From positions 1 to 35,252 of the IMG/VR virus record IMGVR_UViG_3300043399_000927: a stretch of 35,252 nucleotides of DNA. One strand, written 5' to 3'. Positions 23,521-29,917 of the stretch are shown piece after piece; the first letter of the stretch is position 1, and each line of letters opens with the position of its first letter. The position numbers and the translations under genes were made by a program. Under the pieces are notes generated by a model. That model searched no databases, was not told the origin of the DNA, and saw nothing but the letters and a program-made list of their open reading frames with translations. The DNA comes from a virus.

Positions 23521-23730
23521 TCAGTTATCTGAGGGAAATATTTTATCCACAATGAAGTATAAAACGAGTACGGGTATATAAACGGGTCCGATGATAAGGT
23601 TTACAAAATCAAAGGGTACAAGTTTACGGGTGAACTGTTTTATGATAAAGATCCCGGTAGACAGGATGTAAGTGAACATCAGGTACGTAACGATCGTATC
23701 GGTGTTCAAGCAAAGAGTGGTGTTGTTCAT
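23521..23730 (-). CDS. Small membrane protein (two TM segments)
   Basis: 69 residues from the ATG at 23730. Hydrophobic segments at about 14-33 (VTYLMFTYILSTGIFII) and 43-62 (VNLIIGPVYIPVLVLYFIV), joined by a basic loop. Could be a holin-like or superinfection protein, but there is no adjacent lysin, so the role is open. Confidence 0.7.
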   Translation of the reverse strand: MNNTTLCLNTDTIVTYLMFTYILSTGIFIIKQFTRKLVPFDFVNLIIGPVYIPVLVLYFIVDKIFPSDN

Positions 23731-23743
23731 GTATGGATTATGT

Positions 23744-24034
23744 CTAATAGATAACGACGGGGTTCTCGTAAACACGAAGAGTAGAAGGAGTGCCGTCACA
23801 CAGTAACGTGTGAACAGTTGCTCCTTCTATTTTTTCGTGATACTCAAACGCACCTACGTTATGGTGTGTAGCGAGGATGTCAATAACGTGTTGACGGGAA
23901 TAACCCTGGATGACGATGGGTGACCGCTTCGGGTCGGCAGAGGTCAACACACCGTAACAGGGATATGTACAGGGTTCTTGTTTCTTGTAAGCAGCAAACT
24001 GCTGCTTGTTCAAGTTTTTGATTCCAGAATACAT
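23744..24034 (-). CDS. Hypothetical protein
   Basis: 96 residues from the ATG at 24034. A compact alpha/beta protein (PIVIQGYSRQHVIDILATH). The segment PCYGVLTSADPKRSP is Cys/Pro-rich. No recognised family. Confidence 0.64.
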   Translation of the reverse strand: MYSGIKNLNKQQFAAYKKQEPCTYPCYGVLTSADPKRSPIVIQGYSRQHVIDILATHHNVGAFEYHEKIEGATVHTLLCDGTPSTLRVYENPVVIY

Positions 24035-24053
24035 AATGAGAGGATTAGGGAAA

Positions 24054-24434
24054 TTAGATCTTGTGATCGGGATGCCATTCGTCGAACTCGCAACCATTAG
24101 CATCTACATCAGGTAACTGGTGATACAACAGCGTATCGTTACCGTAGAAGTTCATGAATGCTTCGATGGGACGCATGTTCATTGCAGTGATGACAGGGTA
24201 GTCAGATAACTTTTTACCGTCAGCGTCGACAGCGTAGAACTTATCGCTGTTTTTTGATCTCACTTGGAGTAAATGCTTATACTCGATCGTCTTACAACTC
24301 TCTAGTACGTCACTGGCGTTTTCAGCGTTGACTTCACCGTCGTCATGACTGACACAGTCGATAGTTAATGATCTCACCTCTTCTAATTCATAGAAAGCGC
24401 CTTCTTCAGTGTTAGATAATTCAAATATTTTCAT
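24054..24434 (-). CDS. Hypothetical protein, acidic
   Basis: 126 residues, acidic, starting MKIFELSNTEEGAFYELEEV. No motif recognised. Overlaps the next gene by 14 bases. Confidence 0.66.
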   Translation of the reverse strand: MKIFELSNTEEGAFYELEEVRSLTIDCVSHDDGEVNAENASDVLESCKTIEYKHLLQVRSKNSDKFYAVDADGKKLSDYPVITAMNMRPIEAFMNFYGNDTLLYHQLPDVDANGCEFDEWHPDHKI

Positions 24435-24738
24435 CGGAGTTTAATGTTGCACTGGTGATGGTTTCAGGATTGAACAATGCTTCGGTAACAGCAATCTCGT
24501 TGAGATTTGTAATGACAGTTTCGTCAACAAACAAAACGTTTTGCTGATTGATTCGAAGATTGAAATAGCGATGAGCTGTTGCATTCAACTTCATTATCGG
24601 GTGTTTTTCAACAGCTACAGGGACAATGAAGTAAGGATGCGGTTGTAAGTTCTGGTCCACAAGGACTGGACAAACTGATGTAGACAGTACTCGACCGTCC
24701 ACCAGATTAATGTTGTAAATACGATATGTGTTTTTCAT
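24421..24738 (-). CDS. Hypothetical protein
   Basis: 105 residues from the ATG at 24738, beta-rich (NINLVDGRVLSTSVCPVLV). It is the first protein gene downstream of the RNA cluster at 24.87-25.36 kb and lies 43 bases after its terminator. Confidence 0.66.
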   Translation of the reverse strand: MKNTYRIYNINLVDGRVLSTSVCPVLVDQNLQPHPYFIVPVAVEKHPIMKLNATAHRYFNLRINQQNVLFVDETVITNLNEIAVTEALFNPETITSATLNSDENI

Positions 24739-24781
24739 AGGTTTAAATGTTAAATGTTTGAAGTTTATGGTTGTATATCTG

Positions 24782-24811
24782 CAAAAAACCCAGGGTGCAG
24801 AAACCCTGGGC
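24782..24811 (-). terminator. Terminator at the end of RNA cluster 1
   Basis: ACCCTGGG-type arms: CCCAGGGT (24789-24796) and ACCCTGGG (24803-24810), then T6 on the minus strand. It stops the transcript carrying the tRNA-like elements before the protein operon. Confidence 0.85.
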
Positions 24812-24872
24812 ATTTGTAATTGCAGTCTATGAAATACAACATTTCACTCCTCATCTATCTGCGTCGATGTAG

Positions 24873-24954
24873 TAGTCAGGACATGATTCGAACATGTATG
24901 AACTTTCGTTCTCGGGAAGGTTCCCTAGCGTCTTTCCAATTCCGCCACCTGACT
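24873..24954 (-). tRNA. tRNA-like gene (Leu/Ser type) with abnormal anticodon arm
   Basis: Acceptor AGTCAGG/CCTGACT, TG at 8-9, D-arm GCG...CGC, T-arm ACATG-TTCGAAT-CATGT and discriminator A are all standard for a class II tRNA. The variable arm is GAAC-GAAA-GTTC. Instead of a 7-base anticodon loop the middle is CTAGGGAACCTTCCCGAG, a near-palindrome that leaves a loop of 2 to 6 bases. No plausible anticodon can be assigned. Either a degenerate gene or a tRNA mimic. Confidence 0.65.
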
Positions 24955-24960
24955 ATATTT

Positions 24961-24980
24961 GCTGTCTTTCCAGCTGTCAG
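24961..24980 (-). ncRNA. TGACAGC/GGAAAG hairpin, copy 1
   Basis: Minus strand CTGACA-GCTG-GAAAGA-CAGC. It lies 6 bases before the tRNA-like gene at 24873-24954. Two related copies exist at 25152-25174 and 32191-32212. Confidence 0.55.
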
Positions 24981-25062
24981 ATACTTCTATATCAATGAGG
25001 TAGATTGTTTTTGTTCTGTTCATCATACTGAATCCTTTCTGGAACTCTACCAAAACCAAGTG

Positions 25063-25146
25063 TAGTTAGGACAGGAACTGCCCCTGTAAGGATATTTAAA
25101 TCAGATCAATAATCTGATACCTAAATGCACCTTGTGCTACCTAACT
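25063..25146 (-). ncRNA. tRNA-shaped RNA without canonical T-loop
   Basis: Acceptor-like AGTTAGG/CCTAACT, a short GCAC-AAG-GTGC hairpin in the D-arm position, a TCAGA-TTATTGA-TCTGA arm, and an ACAGG-GGCAGTT-CCTGT arm whose loop lacks TTCRANT. The overall size (84 bases) and discriminator A imitate a tRNA but the conserved D- and T-loop bases are missing. Confidence 0.5.
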
Positions 25147-25151
25147 ATGTT

Positions 25152-25174
25152 GCCAGTACTTTCCTGGCTGTCAC
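25152..25174 (-). ncRNA. TGACAGC/GGAAAG hairpin, copy 2
   Basis: Minus strand GTGACA-GCCAG-GAAAGTA-CTGGC, 5 bases before the tRNA-shaped RNA at 25063-25146. Upstream (25178-25225) a hairpin AGGCA-AAACAAT-TGTCT is enclosed by CTAGTG/CACTAG. Confidence 0.55.
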
Positions 25175-25278
25175 GATTTTCCTAGTGTCAGACAATTGTT
25201 TTGCCTCTCATTACCTCACTAGTTTTGGGGAGTGTCTACCTGATTACACACATCCATTCCACCTTGCAGGGGAAAATG

Positions 25279-25361
25279 TACCAGAGACAGGATTTGAACC
25301 TGTATTTTACCCGAATCGTGCAATGCACCTAAGGCTGCGTCTACCATTCCGCCACTCTGGT
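25279..25361 (-). tRNA. tRNA-Leu-like gene with distorted anticodon arm
   Basis: Acceptor ACCAGAG/CTCTGGT, TG, D-arm GCG-GAATGGTAGA-CGC, T-arm ACAGG-TTCAAAT-CCTGT, discriminator A: clearly derived from tRNA-Leu. The segment between D and T arms is 33 bases and contains CTTAGGT, which would be a UAG anticodon loop, but only two base pairs close it and a GTGCATTGCAC palindrome follows. Isotype is therefore uncertain. Confidence 0.65.
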
Positions 25362-25370
25362 ATATCTACA

Positions 25371-25658
25371 CTATTTAAACTTAATAGCTTCGAATGTTTT
25401 TCCAGTGTCTGTCATGACATAATAACTTGTATTTTCATGAAGTAAGTGAGTACTAGAATCACCAATAATAATTCCTTGAACATTTAAGTCGTCAAGTTCT
25501 TCAATACAATAATTTTCCTGACTGTAAAAGTTCAGGTTGTTAAGGAATTTTTCATCATTAGACATCTGTCTTCTGTTGAATAAAATGTAACTCTGTCCAA
25601 TTTCGTGATTGGACTCAACACCGTTAGTGTCGTTTTGAATTGATCTTAATGTATACAT
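25371..25658 (-). CDS. Hypothetical protein
   Basis: 95 residues from the ATG at 25658; the longer frame from 25775 would translate the tRNA-Leu and is rejected. It has an acidic, beta-rich middle (IEELDDLNVQGIIIGDSS). It is a protein gene set between two RNA genes, with its stop (TAG) 10 bases before the next tRNA-like gene. Confidence 0.68.
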   Translation of the reverse strand: MYTLRSIQNDTNGVESNHEIGQSYILFNRRQMSNDEKFLNNLNFYSQENYCIEELDDLNVQGIIIGDSSTHLLHENTSYYVMTDTGKTFEAIKFK

Positions 25659-25678
25659 ATATTTATAAATGGGTTTTG

Positions 25679-25759
25679 TGCTCAAGGTCGGATTCGAACC
25701 GACACAACTTGCGTTACTGCCGCCTGAAGACAGCGCGTCTACCTTTTCGCCACTTGAGC
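25679..25759 (-). tRNA. tRNA-Leu (anticodon CAG)
   Basis: Complete cloverleaf: acceptor GCTCAAG/CTTGAGC, D-arm GCG-AAAAGGTAGA-CGC, anticodon arm CTGTC-TTCAGGC-GGCAG with CAG at positions 34-36, variable arm AAC-GCAA-GTT, T-arm GTCGG-TTCGAAT-CCGAC, discriminator A. CCA is not encoded. This is the one fully normal tRNA in the window and serves as an internal reference for the odd ones. Confidence 0.93.
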
Positions 25760-25766
25760 ATGTTAA

Positions 25767-25962
25767 AAACAACAAATACTCCAGGAATTGAACCTGGATT
25801 GTTTAACTACTTTAGCACCCGTTTCACTACTCAGTTCCGACAGTCCTCAGAAGATGATAAACACGTCTTTATTGACGTGAAATCATGCAACCTTGCTGAA
25901 CCTACTTATTCGCTATTTTGCGTGGATTTCGTCATTGGTATCAACACACAACCACAGTACTT
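25767..25962 (-). ncRNA. Long tRNA-like RNA with ~110-base insertion
   Basis: A standard T-arm CCAGG-TTCAATT-CCTGG (25791-25775) is followed by AGTATTT. The only matching 5' acceptor strand is AAGTACT at 25962-25956, giving seven pairs including G3-T70. The span between holds hairpins such as CACGTC-AATAAA-GACGTG and GCTA-AAG-TAGT but no anticodon arm. It fills the whole gap between two genes. The pairing is suggestive, not proven. Confidence 0.4.
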
Positions 25963-25977
25963 GCTGTTTTTACAAAA

Positions 25978-26301
25978 TTAATCAAGACCTAAGTGGTCAT
26001 TAATTTTCTTGAATAAATTGTTGACATAATCTGCTTCACGGTGTGCAGCGATCAGGTCATCGTAGAATCCGATTTCGATTCCGTAAGTGAACTCGTCACT
26101 TTCAAAATCGCGTTCTGTACACAGGGATTCTGTTTCGTCATCATGGAGATGGTAAATGTCCTTAGACATGCAGAACAAATCCAGCGCCTCGTTACGGGAA
26201 ACAATTTCCCATACAAATCCGTCACTGGTCATTACGTAGTTTAAATCTTCTACGAGTTTTGCACGCTGGATTTGTCGTCTGGATAGTTTCTTGTAACTCA
26301 T
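25978..26301 (-). CDS. Hypothetical protein
   Basis: 107 residues, acidic, helical C-terminus (DDLIAAHREADYVNNLFKK), basic N-terminus (SYKKLSRRQIQRAK). Overlaps the membrane protein gene by 4 bases. Confidence 0.68.
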   Translation of the reverse strand: MSYKKLSRRQIQRAKLVEDLNYVMTSDGFVWEIVSRNEALDLFCMSKDIYHLHDDETESLCTERDFESDEFTYGIEIGFYDDLIAAHREADYVNNLFKKINDHLGLD

Positions 26302-26678
26302 GACTTAGGAGTTTCTTTCTTCTTACGAGGAGTAGGAGACTTGGGTTTAGTTTGAAACTCGATGTTGTTGACAACCGTTTTCACTTTGTCTAAATCCCAG
26401 GACAATCGTTCGTAAGATTTTTGAAGTTGTCTTGCATGTTCCGTTTGCTCACTCATCACCTCTAACTGCCGAATCATGTGTTCTTGCAATAGATGAATCT
26501 TATTGTTAAGATAGATTTCTACAGAAAGAGTTTGCAGAACATGTAAAGCGAAATAGGTAACGGTAATAGTACCGTACCATAAAACAAAGTTAGTAGTAGG
26601 AACAAATGCGATTCCTACTGATCCTATTAATACAATACAGAATAACAGGATGGTTAGAAGATTAAAATACTTTTTCAT
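26298..26678 (-). CDS. Membrane protein with coiled-coil tail
   Basis: 126 residues from the ATG at 26678. Two TM segments (about 5-27 and 31-53), a coiled coil around 60-110 (LLQEHMIRQLEVMSEQTEH), and a Lys/Pro-rich tail (PKSPTPRKKKETPKS). Possibly an inner-membrane anchor; holin-like proteins share this layout but the evidence is weak. Confidence 0.7.
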   Translation of the reverse strand: MKKYFNLLTILLFCIVLIGSVGIAFVPTTNFVLWYGTITVTYFALHVLQTLSVEIYLNNKIHLLQEHMIRQLEVMSEQTEHARQLQKSYERLSWDLDKVKTVVNNIEFQTKPKSPTPRKKKETPKS

Positions 26679-26685
26679 AGGTGTT

Positions 26686-26853
26686 TTATTTAGATTTTTG
26701 TTTTCCCCATCGGATGTAAATTGACCAGAACGCAAGTCCAATAGTGATCAGGTATTTCTTTTTGTGCCATTCAGCGTGTTGCCAGGAAACACCTAATTCG
26801 AACCACCACGGGTCTTTGTCCAGGATTTTATGTTTAACTAGTTCGATTTTCAT
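26686..26853 (-). CDS. Small membrane protein (55 aa)
   Basis: Hand-found frame MKIELVKHKILDKDPWWF with a single hydrophobic segment near 36-48 (LITIGLAFWSIYI) and a basic tail. It overlaps the FVPY gene by 20 bases and ends 8 bases before the next gene. Co-directional with neighbours. Confidence 0.6.
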   Translation of the reverse strand: MKIELVKHKILDKDPWWFELGVSWQHAEWHKKKYLITIGLAFWSIYIRWGKQKSK

Positions 26854-27283
26854 TTTCCTTTACCGTTTTAATTAAGTGTCTGAGACAACCAAGTTCTGCT
26901 TCTTCGTAAGTTTCATAATCGCAATCACCTCCACCTAATTCTGTATTATTAATAATATATTTTTGTTTACTAATATTAAGAATGTTATATCCATAAAACA
27001 CGGTACTTATTTTACCGGACCAGATAATACCTTGTAAACTATAGTTTTCTCGAAACCATCTAAATGCTTGTGAGTAGGTTGGTGCTGATACCCGTGAATC
27101 TAATATGTTATGATTTTTACCAAACGGAGTAAGCATTTCAAATGTAGGATGAGAAGTGTGTTCACCTTCATCGTTCTTTTTGTAATGGTAAATACAAACC
27201 TCATCAAATCCAAGTTGCTTTAACTCTAAAGCAAGTTCGTAGGGTACAAAGTCCACTGCCGTTTGTTTTTTATTGTTTGTCAT
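26834..27283 (-). CDS. FVPY-family phage protein, copy 1
   Basis: 149 residues from the ATG at 27283, the start that matches the paralogue; an in-frame ATG at 27346 also begins MTNNK and cannot be excluded. DFVPYELALELKQLGFDEVC and APTYSQAFRWFREN are shared with 27440-27904. I recall this family in Bacteroidetes phages and prophages; its function is unknown. The C-terminus ends in an acidic helix, LRHLIKTVKENEN. Confidence 0.82.
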   Translation of the reverse strand: MTNNKKQTAVDFVPYELALELKQLGFDEVCIYHYKKNDEGEHTSHPTFEMLTPFGKNHNILDSRVSAPTYSQAFRWFRENYSLQGIIWSGKISTVFYGYNILNISKQKYIINNTELGGGDCDYETYEEAELGCLRHLIKTVKENENRTS

Positions 27284-27332
27284 AGTTTCTGTGTTTGTGT
27301 AAAGCTGAATTATGTTTTTAAGTTTACTTATT

Positions 27333-27446
27333 TTATTGTTTGTCATTGTTTTTTGATTCGTTTATACAAAACTGACAGCAAGGATTGCCGTTTTTAATAA
27401 GTACCCCTAACATCTTTTTGCAGTAATGACATAATGAAATTAACAT
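27333..27446 (-). CDS. Zinc-ribbon microprotein (37 aa)
   Basis: Hand-found: MLISLCHYCKKMLGVLI then PCCQFCINESK. CHYC and CQFC, 15 residues apart, form a four-cysteine zinc ribbon. The ends overlap the genes on both sides (14 and 7 bases), typical of real phage genes. Confidence 0.6.
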   Translation of the reverse strand: MLISLCHYCKKMLGVLIKNGNPCCQFCINESKNNDKQ

Positions 27447-27904
27447 TGCTCACCTCCTTTGTGTTCTTTTATTATTTCAATTAATTTTCGAAGACAAGCA
27501 AGTTCTGAATCTGAATACTCTAACATAAAATCACCAGAATAAATTACTTCAACTGGTTTTAATTTTCTTATTGAAAAGTAATATTCATCTCTGTCTTCAT
27601 CATTCTCATCTAAAAGAGTATGTACAGATATACCAGAATGTAGATTATGTTTCTCTCTAAACCATCGGAAAGCTTGTGAGTATGTTGGTGCGGTAATACA
27701 GTCCGAATTAAATACACTAATTATATTGGAATTATTACATGCCTTAGACGACCACTTCTTATAAGTGTCAGGAGCAATTTGTAATTCTTTGTTTTCTGCA
27801 TACCATGCAATACAAGGTTCATCAAATCCAAGTTGTTTAAGTGCTAATGCTTCTGCGTAAGGGACAAATTCTTTTTCTACGCTACTTTGTTTATTGTTGC
27901 TCAT
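27440..27904 (-). CDS. FVPY-family phage protein, copy 2
   Basis: 154 residues. EFVPYAEALALKQLGFDEPC and APTYSQAFRWFREKH match copy 1 at 26834-27283; the middle is divergent and longer. The two copies flank the zinc-ribbon microprotein gene, suggesting tandem duplication. Confidence 0.84.
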   Translation of the reverse strand: MSNNKQSSVEKEFVPYAEALALKQLGFDEPCIAWYAENKELQIAPDTYKKWSSKACNNSNIISVFNSDCITAPTYSQAFRWFREKHNLHSGISVHTLLDENDEDRDEYYFSIRKLKPVEVIYSGDFMLEYSDSELACLRKLIEIIKEHKGGEQC

Positions 27905-28079
27905 TGTTGTTTCTTTTGTTTTTAATAAAACTGATTGTTGAAAACATACCCCAAAACAAAGATGTTATAACCCATTTGTATGGTTCAATTGGAGTGTTAA
28001 ATTTGAATTGGCTTGATGTATACAATCCAATTGTAAATGCTGCTATATATGATAGCAATAATGTTAAATTTTTATTCAT
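27891..28079 (-). CDS. Small membrane protein (two TM segments)
   Basis: 62 residues. Hydrophobic segments at about 5-22 (LTLLLSYIAAFTIGLY) and 34-52 (KWVITSLFWGMFSTISFI), with a basic tail (KNKRNNNEQQ). Overlaps its upstream gene by 4 bases. Role unknown. Confidence 0.7.
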   Translation of the reverse strand: MNKNLTLLLSYIAAFTIGLYTSSQFKFNTPIEPYKWVITSLFWGMFSTISFIKNKRNNNEQQ

Positions 28080-28339
28080 TTGTTACCTCCTTGTATTTTG
28101 TTTATTACATATTTTGCACCCTCTTGAATACCTTCGTGATACTCGTGTGTACAATGTCCATAATACCCCGTTGATTTGACGTACTCATCTATCTCCTCAT
28201 CACTTGGTAATTCGATAGGGGTTAGCGAATCAATTAAATCTTGATTCTCTTTTAATACCTCCTTGTTGCTGTGGATTTGATACCTGCCTAATGCTAACAA
28301 CATTACTGTGTGCATCTGTTCTTCTGTGTATAGTTTCAT
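28076..28339 (-). CDS. Hypothetical protein
   Basis: 87 residues starting MKLYTEEQMHTVMLLALGRY. This N-terminus and IELPSDEEIDEY recall small phage proteins of unknown function common in Bacteroidetes phages. It overlaps the lipoprotein gene by 4 bases. Confidence 0.7.
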   Translation of the reverse strand: MKLYTEEQMHTVMLLALGRYQIHSNKEVLKENQDLIDSLTPIELPSDEEIDEYVKSTGYYGHCTHEYHEGIQEGAKYVINKIQGGNK

Positions 28340-28617
28340 TTGTTACCTCCGTAGGTTAAAGTAATTTTAATTATAGCTTGGTTTTGTGTTGTTTTACCTG
28401 CTGGAACTTCATAATTCAACACTGTAGGCATTTTGTCTGTTGTATCTTTCGGATACATTATCCAAATAGGATGTTCAGCTTTTGCTGGAACAATGCTTAC
28501 AAGTTTGTAAACTTTACCATTTATTTCAATAAAATCTTGAGGTTGATGATATATTTCACCTCGTTCTGAACATCCCATCATTCCGATGAGTAATGTTGCT
28601 AATATTAATTTTTTCAT
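28336..28617 (-). CDS. Small lipoprotein
   Basis: 93 residues. The signal MKKLILATLLIGMMGC ends in a lipobox-like IGMMGC with acylated Cys16. The mature domain is beta-rich (FIEINGKVYKLVSIVPA). Phage lipoproteins of this size are often superinfection-exclusion proteins or outer spanins; either is possible here. Confidence 0.78.
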   Translation of the reverse strand: MKKLILATLLIGMMGCSERGEIYHQPQDFIEINGKVYKLVSIVPAKAEHPIWIMYPKDTTDKMPTVLNYEVPAGKTTQNQAIIKITLTYGGNK

Positions 28618-28883
28618 AGTTTTTCTTCCTTGAATTTGTTCTCGAGTGCTTCGAGAAGTTGGAACGCAATTTCTTCGTCATGATCCATCTGGTCATTCTG
28701 TCTGCGTTTGGCAAAGCTGTTGTCGATGGTTTTGATAAAGTGTGCGTTTTTAGCTTTAGCGTCACTCATAATCTTTTTAAGGTCTGAGTTGACATAATCC
28801 CTGATGAAGGAATATTGGATGTTGAGTGCACGTGCAAGTATATATGCACGGCGTACGTTTTTAAGTTTCTCTTCTTCTGTCAT
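28614..28883 (-). CDS. Hypothetical protein, charged helical
   Basis: 89 residues, coiled-coil-like with LRALNIQYSF-type hydrophobic spacing and many Lys/Asp/Glu. It begins the operon 28883-25978 just after a terminator. Confidence 0.66.
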   Translation of the reverse strand: MTEEEKLKNVRRAYILARALNIQYSFIRDYVNSDLKKIMSDAKAKNAHFIKTIDNSFAKRRQNDQMDHDEEIAFQLLEALENKFKEEKL

Positions 28884-28899
28884 AGTCGTAGCGTAAGAA

Positions 28900-28931
28900 C
28901 AAAAACCCTGGAAGTTTAGTTTTCCAGGGTT
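28900..28931 (-). terminator. Rho-independent terminator
   Basis: AACCCTGGAA (28931-28922) pairs exactly with TTCCAGGGTT (28913-28904), 8-base loop, then TTT. Separates 28937-29158 from the next operon. Confidence 0.85.
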
Positions 28932-28936
28932 AAATG

Positions 28937-29158
28937 TTAATTTGCAGTTGTCAAGGGAGTACGGGTTACCCAGGTTGCTGTGTCGACAGCGTCTACGATG
29001 ATCTCGTAGTTGTTGCGGACACCCTGGAGGACATACTTTTCCTGCTTCTCAATAGATTGAATGTTGTCTACTACCCAATTGGTAAGAGAGTGAATGCACT
29101 GGAAGTTCTTCCGAAACTTGAGTGCAAATTTCTGTTGGTTTTTTCTACGTCTAGGCAT
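28937..29158 (-). CDS. Small basic hypothetical protein
   Basis: 73 residues from the ATG at 29158; the longer frame from 29257 translates the tRNA-like gene and is rejected. Basic N-terminus MPRRRKNQQKFALKFRK suggests nucleic-acid binding. It lies directly downstream of the tRNA-like gene and ends at a terminator, so the two may be one transcript. Confidence 0.64.
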   Translation of the reverse strand: MPRRRKNQQKFALKFRKNFQCIHSLTNWVVDNIQSIEKQEKYVLQGVRNNYEIIVDAVDTATWVTRTPLTTAN

Positions 29159-29171
29159 ATTAGTGAAATGT

Positions 29172-29264
29172 TGGAGCTGCACACCGGAATCGAACCGGTA
29201 CTTGTCACAGGGTGTCTTTTGCAAGGACAATGTGACTGGGACGACGCATCTACCCAAGTGCAGC
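29172..29264 (-). tRNA. tRNA-like gene with extended anticodon arm (possible GCA loop)
   Basis: Acceptor GCTGCAC/GTGCAGC, discriminator T and an encoded CCA (29174-29172), T-arm ACCGG-TTCGATT-CCGGT. The middle contains GTCACA/TGTGAC enclosing TGTC-CTTGCAAAA-GACA, i.e. a bulged double-length arm whose apical loop has TTGCAAA, which could present a Cys GCA anticodon. A D-arm is not clear. Not a normal tRNA, but the CCA argues it may be charged or matured. Confidence 0.6.
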
Positions 29265-29270
29265 TGTGAA

Positions 29271-29297
29271 AACTATATATATGTTACAGATATAGTT
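29271..29297. terminator. AT-rich hairpin, possible bidirectional terminator
   Basis: AACTATAT (29271-29278) and ATATAGTT (29290-29297) with T runs on both sides. It separates 29301-29585 from the tRNA-like gene. Confidence 0.5.
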
Positions 29298-29300
29298 TTT

Positions 29301-29585
29301 CTAGATTGGTTGATTACCGATACTGTCAAAGAAATCTTTCACTTCTTTAACAATGATTTGTTCGTAATACATGTTAGCAGTCTGTTCAATGAGTTTTTTA
29401 GTGACATCAATGCGATGCTTAACAAGTTCAGGGTCTTCATCTAGATCTGCTGCAAGAGCAAGTTCAAAGCGGAGTTGTAGGGATTCGATGAATTTTTCAG
29501 GTCCTAAGTAAGCCAGGACACATCGGGAGCTGTGAATCAATTTAGCAAAATCTTCTGCTAATGAGGTTTCAACGGAATTGGACAT
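29301..29585 (-). CDS. Hypothetical protein
   Basis: 94 residues from the ATG at 29585, all-helical (EKFIESLQLRFELALAADL). No recognised family. Confidence 0.66.
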   Translation of the reverse strand: MSNSVETSLAEDFAKLIHSSRCVLAYLGPEKFIESLQLRFELALAADLDEDPELVKHRIDVTKKLIEQTANMYYEQIIVKEVKDFFDSIGNQPI

Positions 29586-29607
29586 GGTATTTTTAATAGA
29601 TTTGGTT

Positions 29608-29913
29608 TTAATGATCAAAGAGTTCGGATTTATTGAACCCAAGTGTTTTGATTCTGTTGATTAACTCTTCTTCAGAAGTTATTTCACAGTCTTCATCACC
29701 TGTAAATTCAAAAACTGATTCCATTAATTCAGTTTCAGTATCTACACCTACACTGCTTAATAAATCTCCGATTTCTTTAGGTAGATTGTGACCACCAAGT
29801 TGGTCGTCTAACGTTCCTGGTTCTTGAGATAAACCAATCATGGTCATCTCACCATCTTCGTCTGTGTGCACATCGAAGTACCAGTCATTTGGGTTTGTGC
29901 TGTATGTTGCCAT
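29608..29913 (-). CDS. Acidic hypothetical protein
   Basis: 101 residues, about one third Asp/Glu (GDEDCEITSEEELINRIK). Such acidity could mean DNA mimicry, but no fold is recognised. It lies 4 bases after 29918-30802. Confidence 0.66.
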   Translation of the reverse strand: MATYSTNPNDWYFDVHTDEDGEMTMIGLSQEPGTLDDQLGGHNLPKEIGDLLSSVGVDTETELMESVFEFTGDEDCEITSEEELINRIKTLGFNKSELFDH

Positions 29914-29917
29914 TGTT

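Noticed and set aside
25767-25962. tmRNA
   Set aside because: No tag reading frame ending in Ala-Ala and the discriminator is G, not A.
28937-29257. Extended start for the small basic protein
   Set aside because: The extension translates the tRNA-like gene; the ATG at 29158 is used instead.
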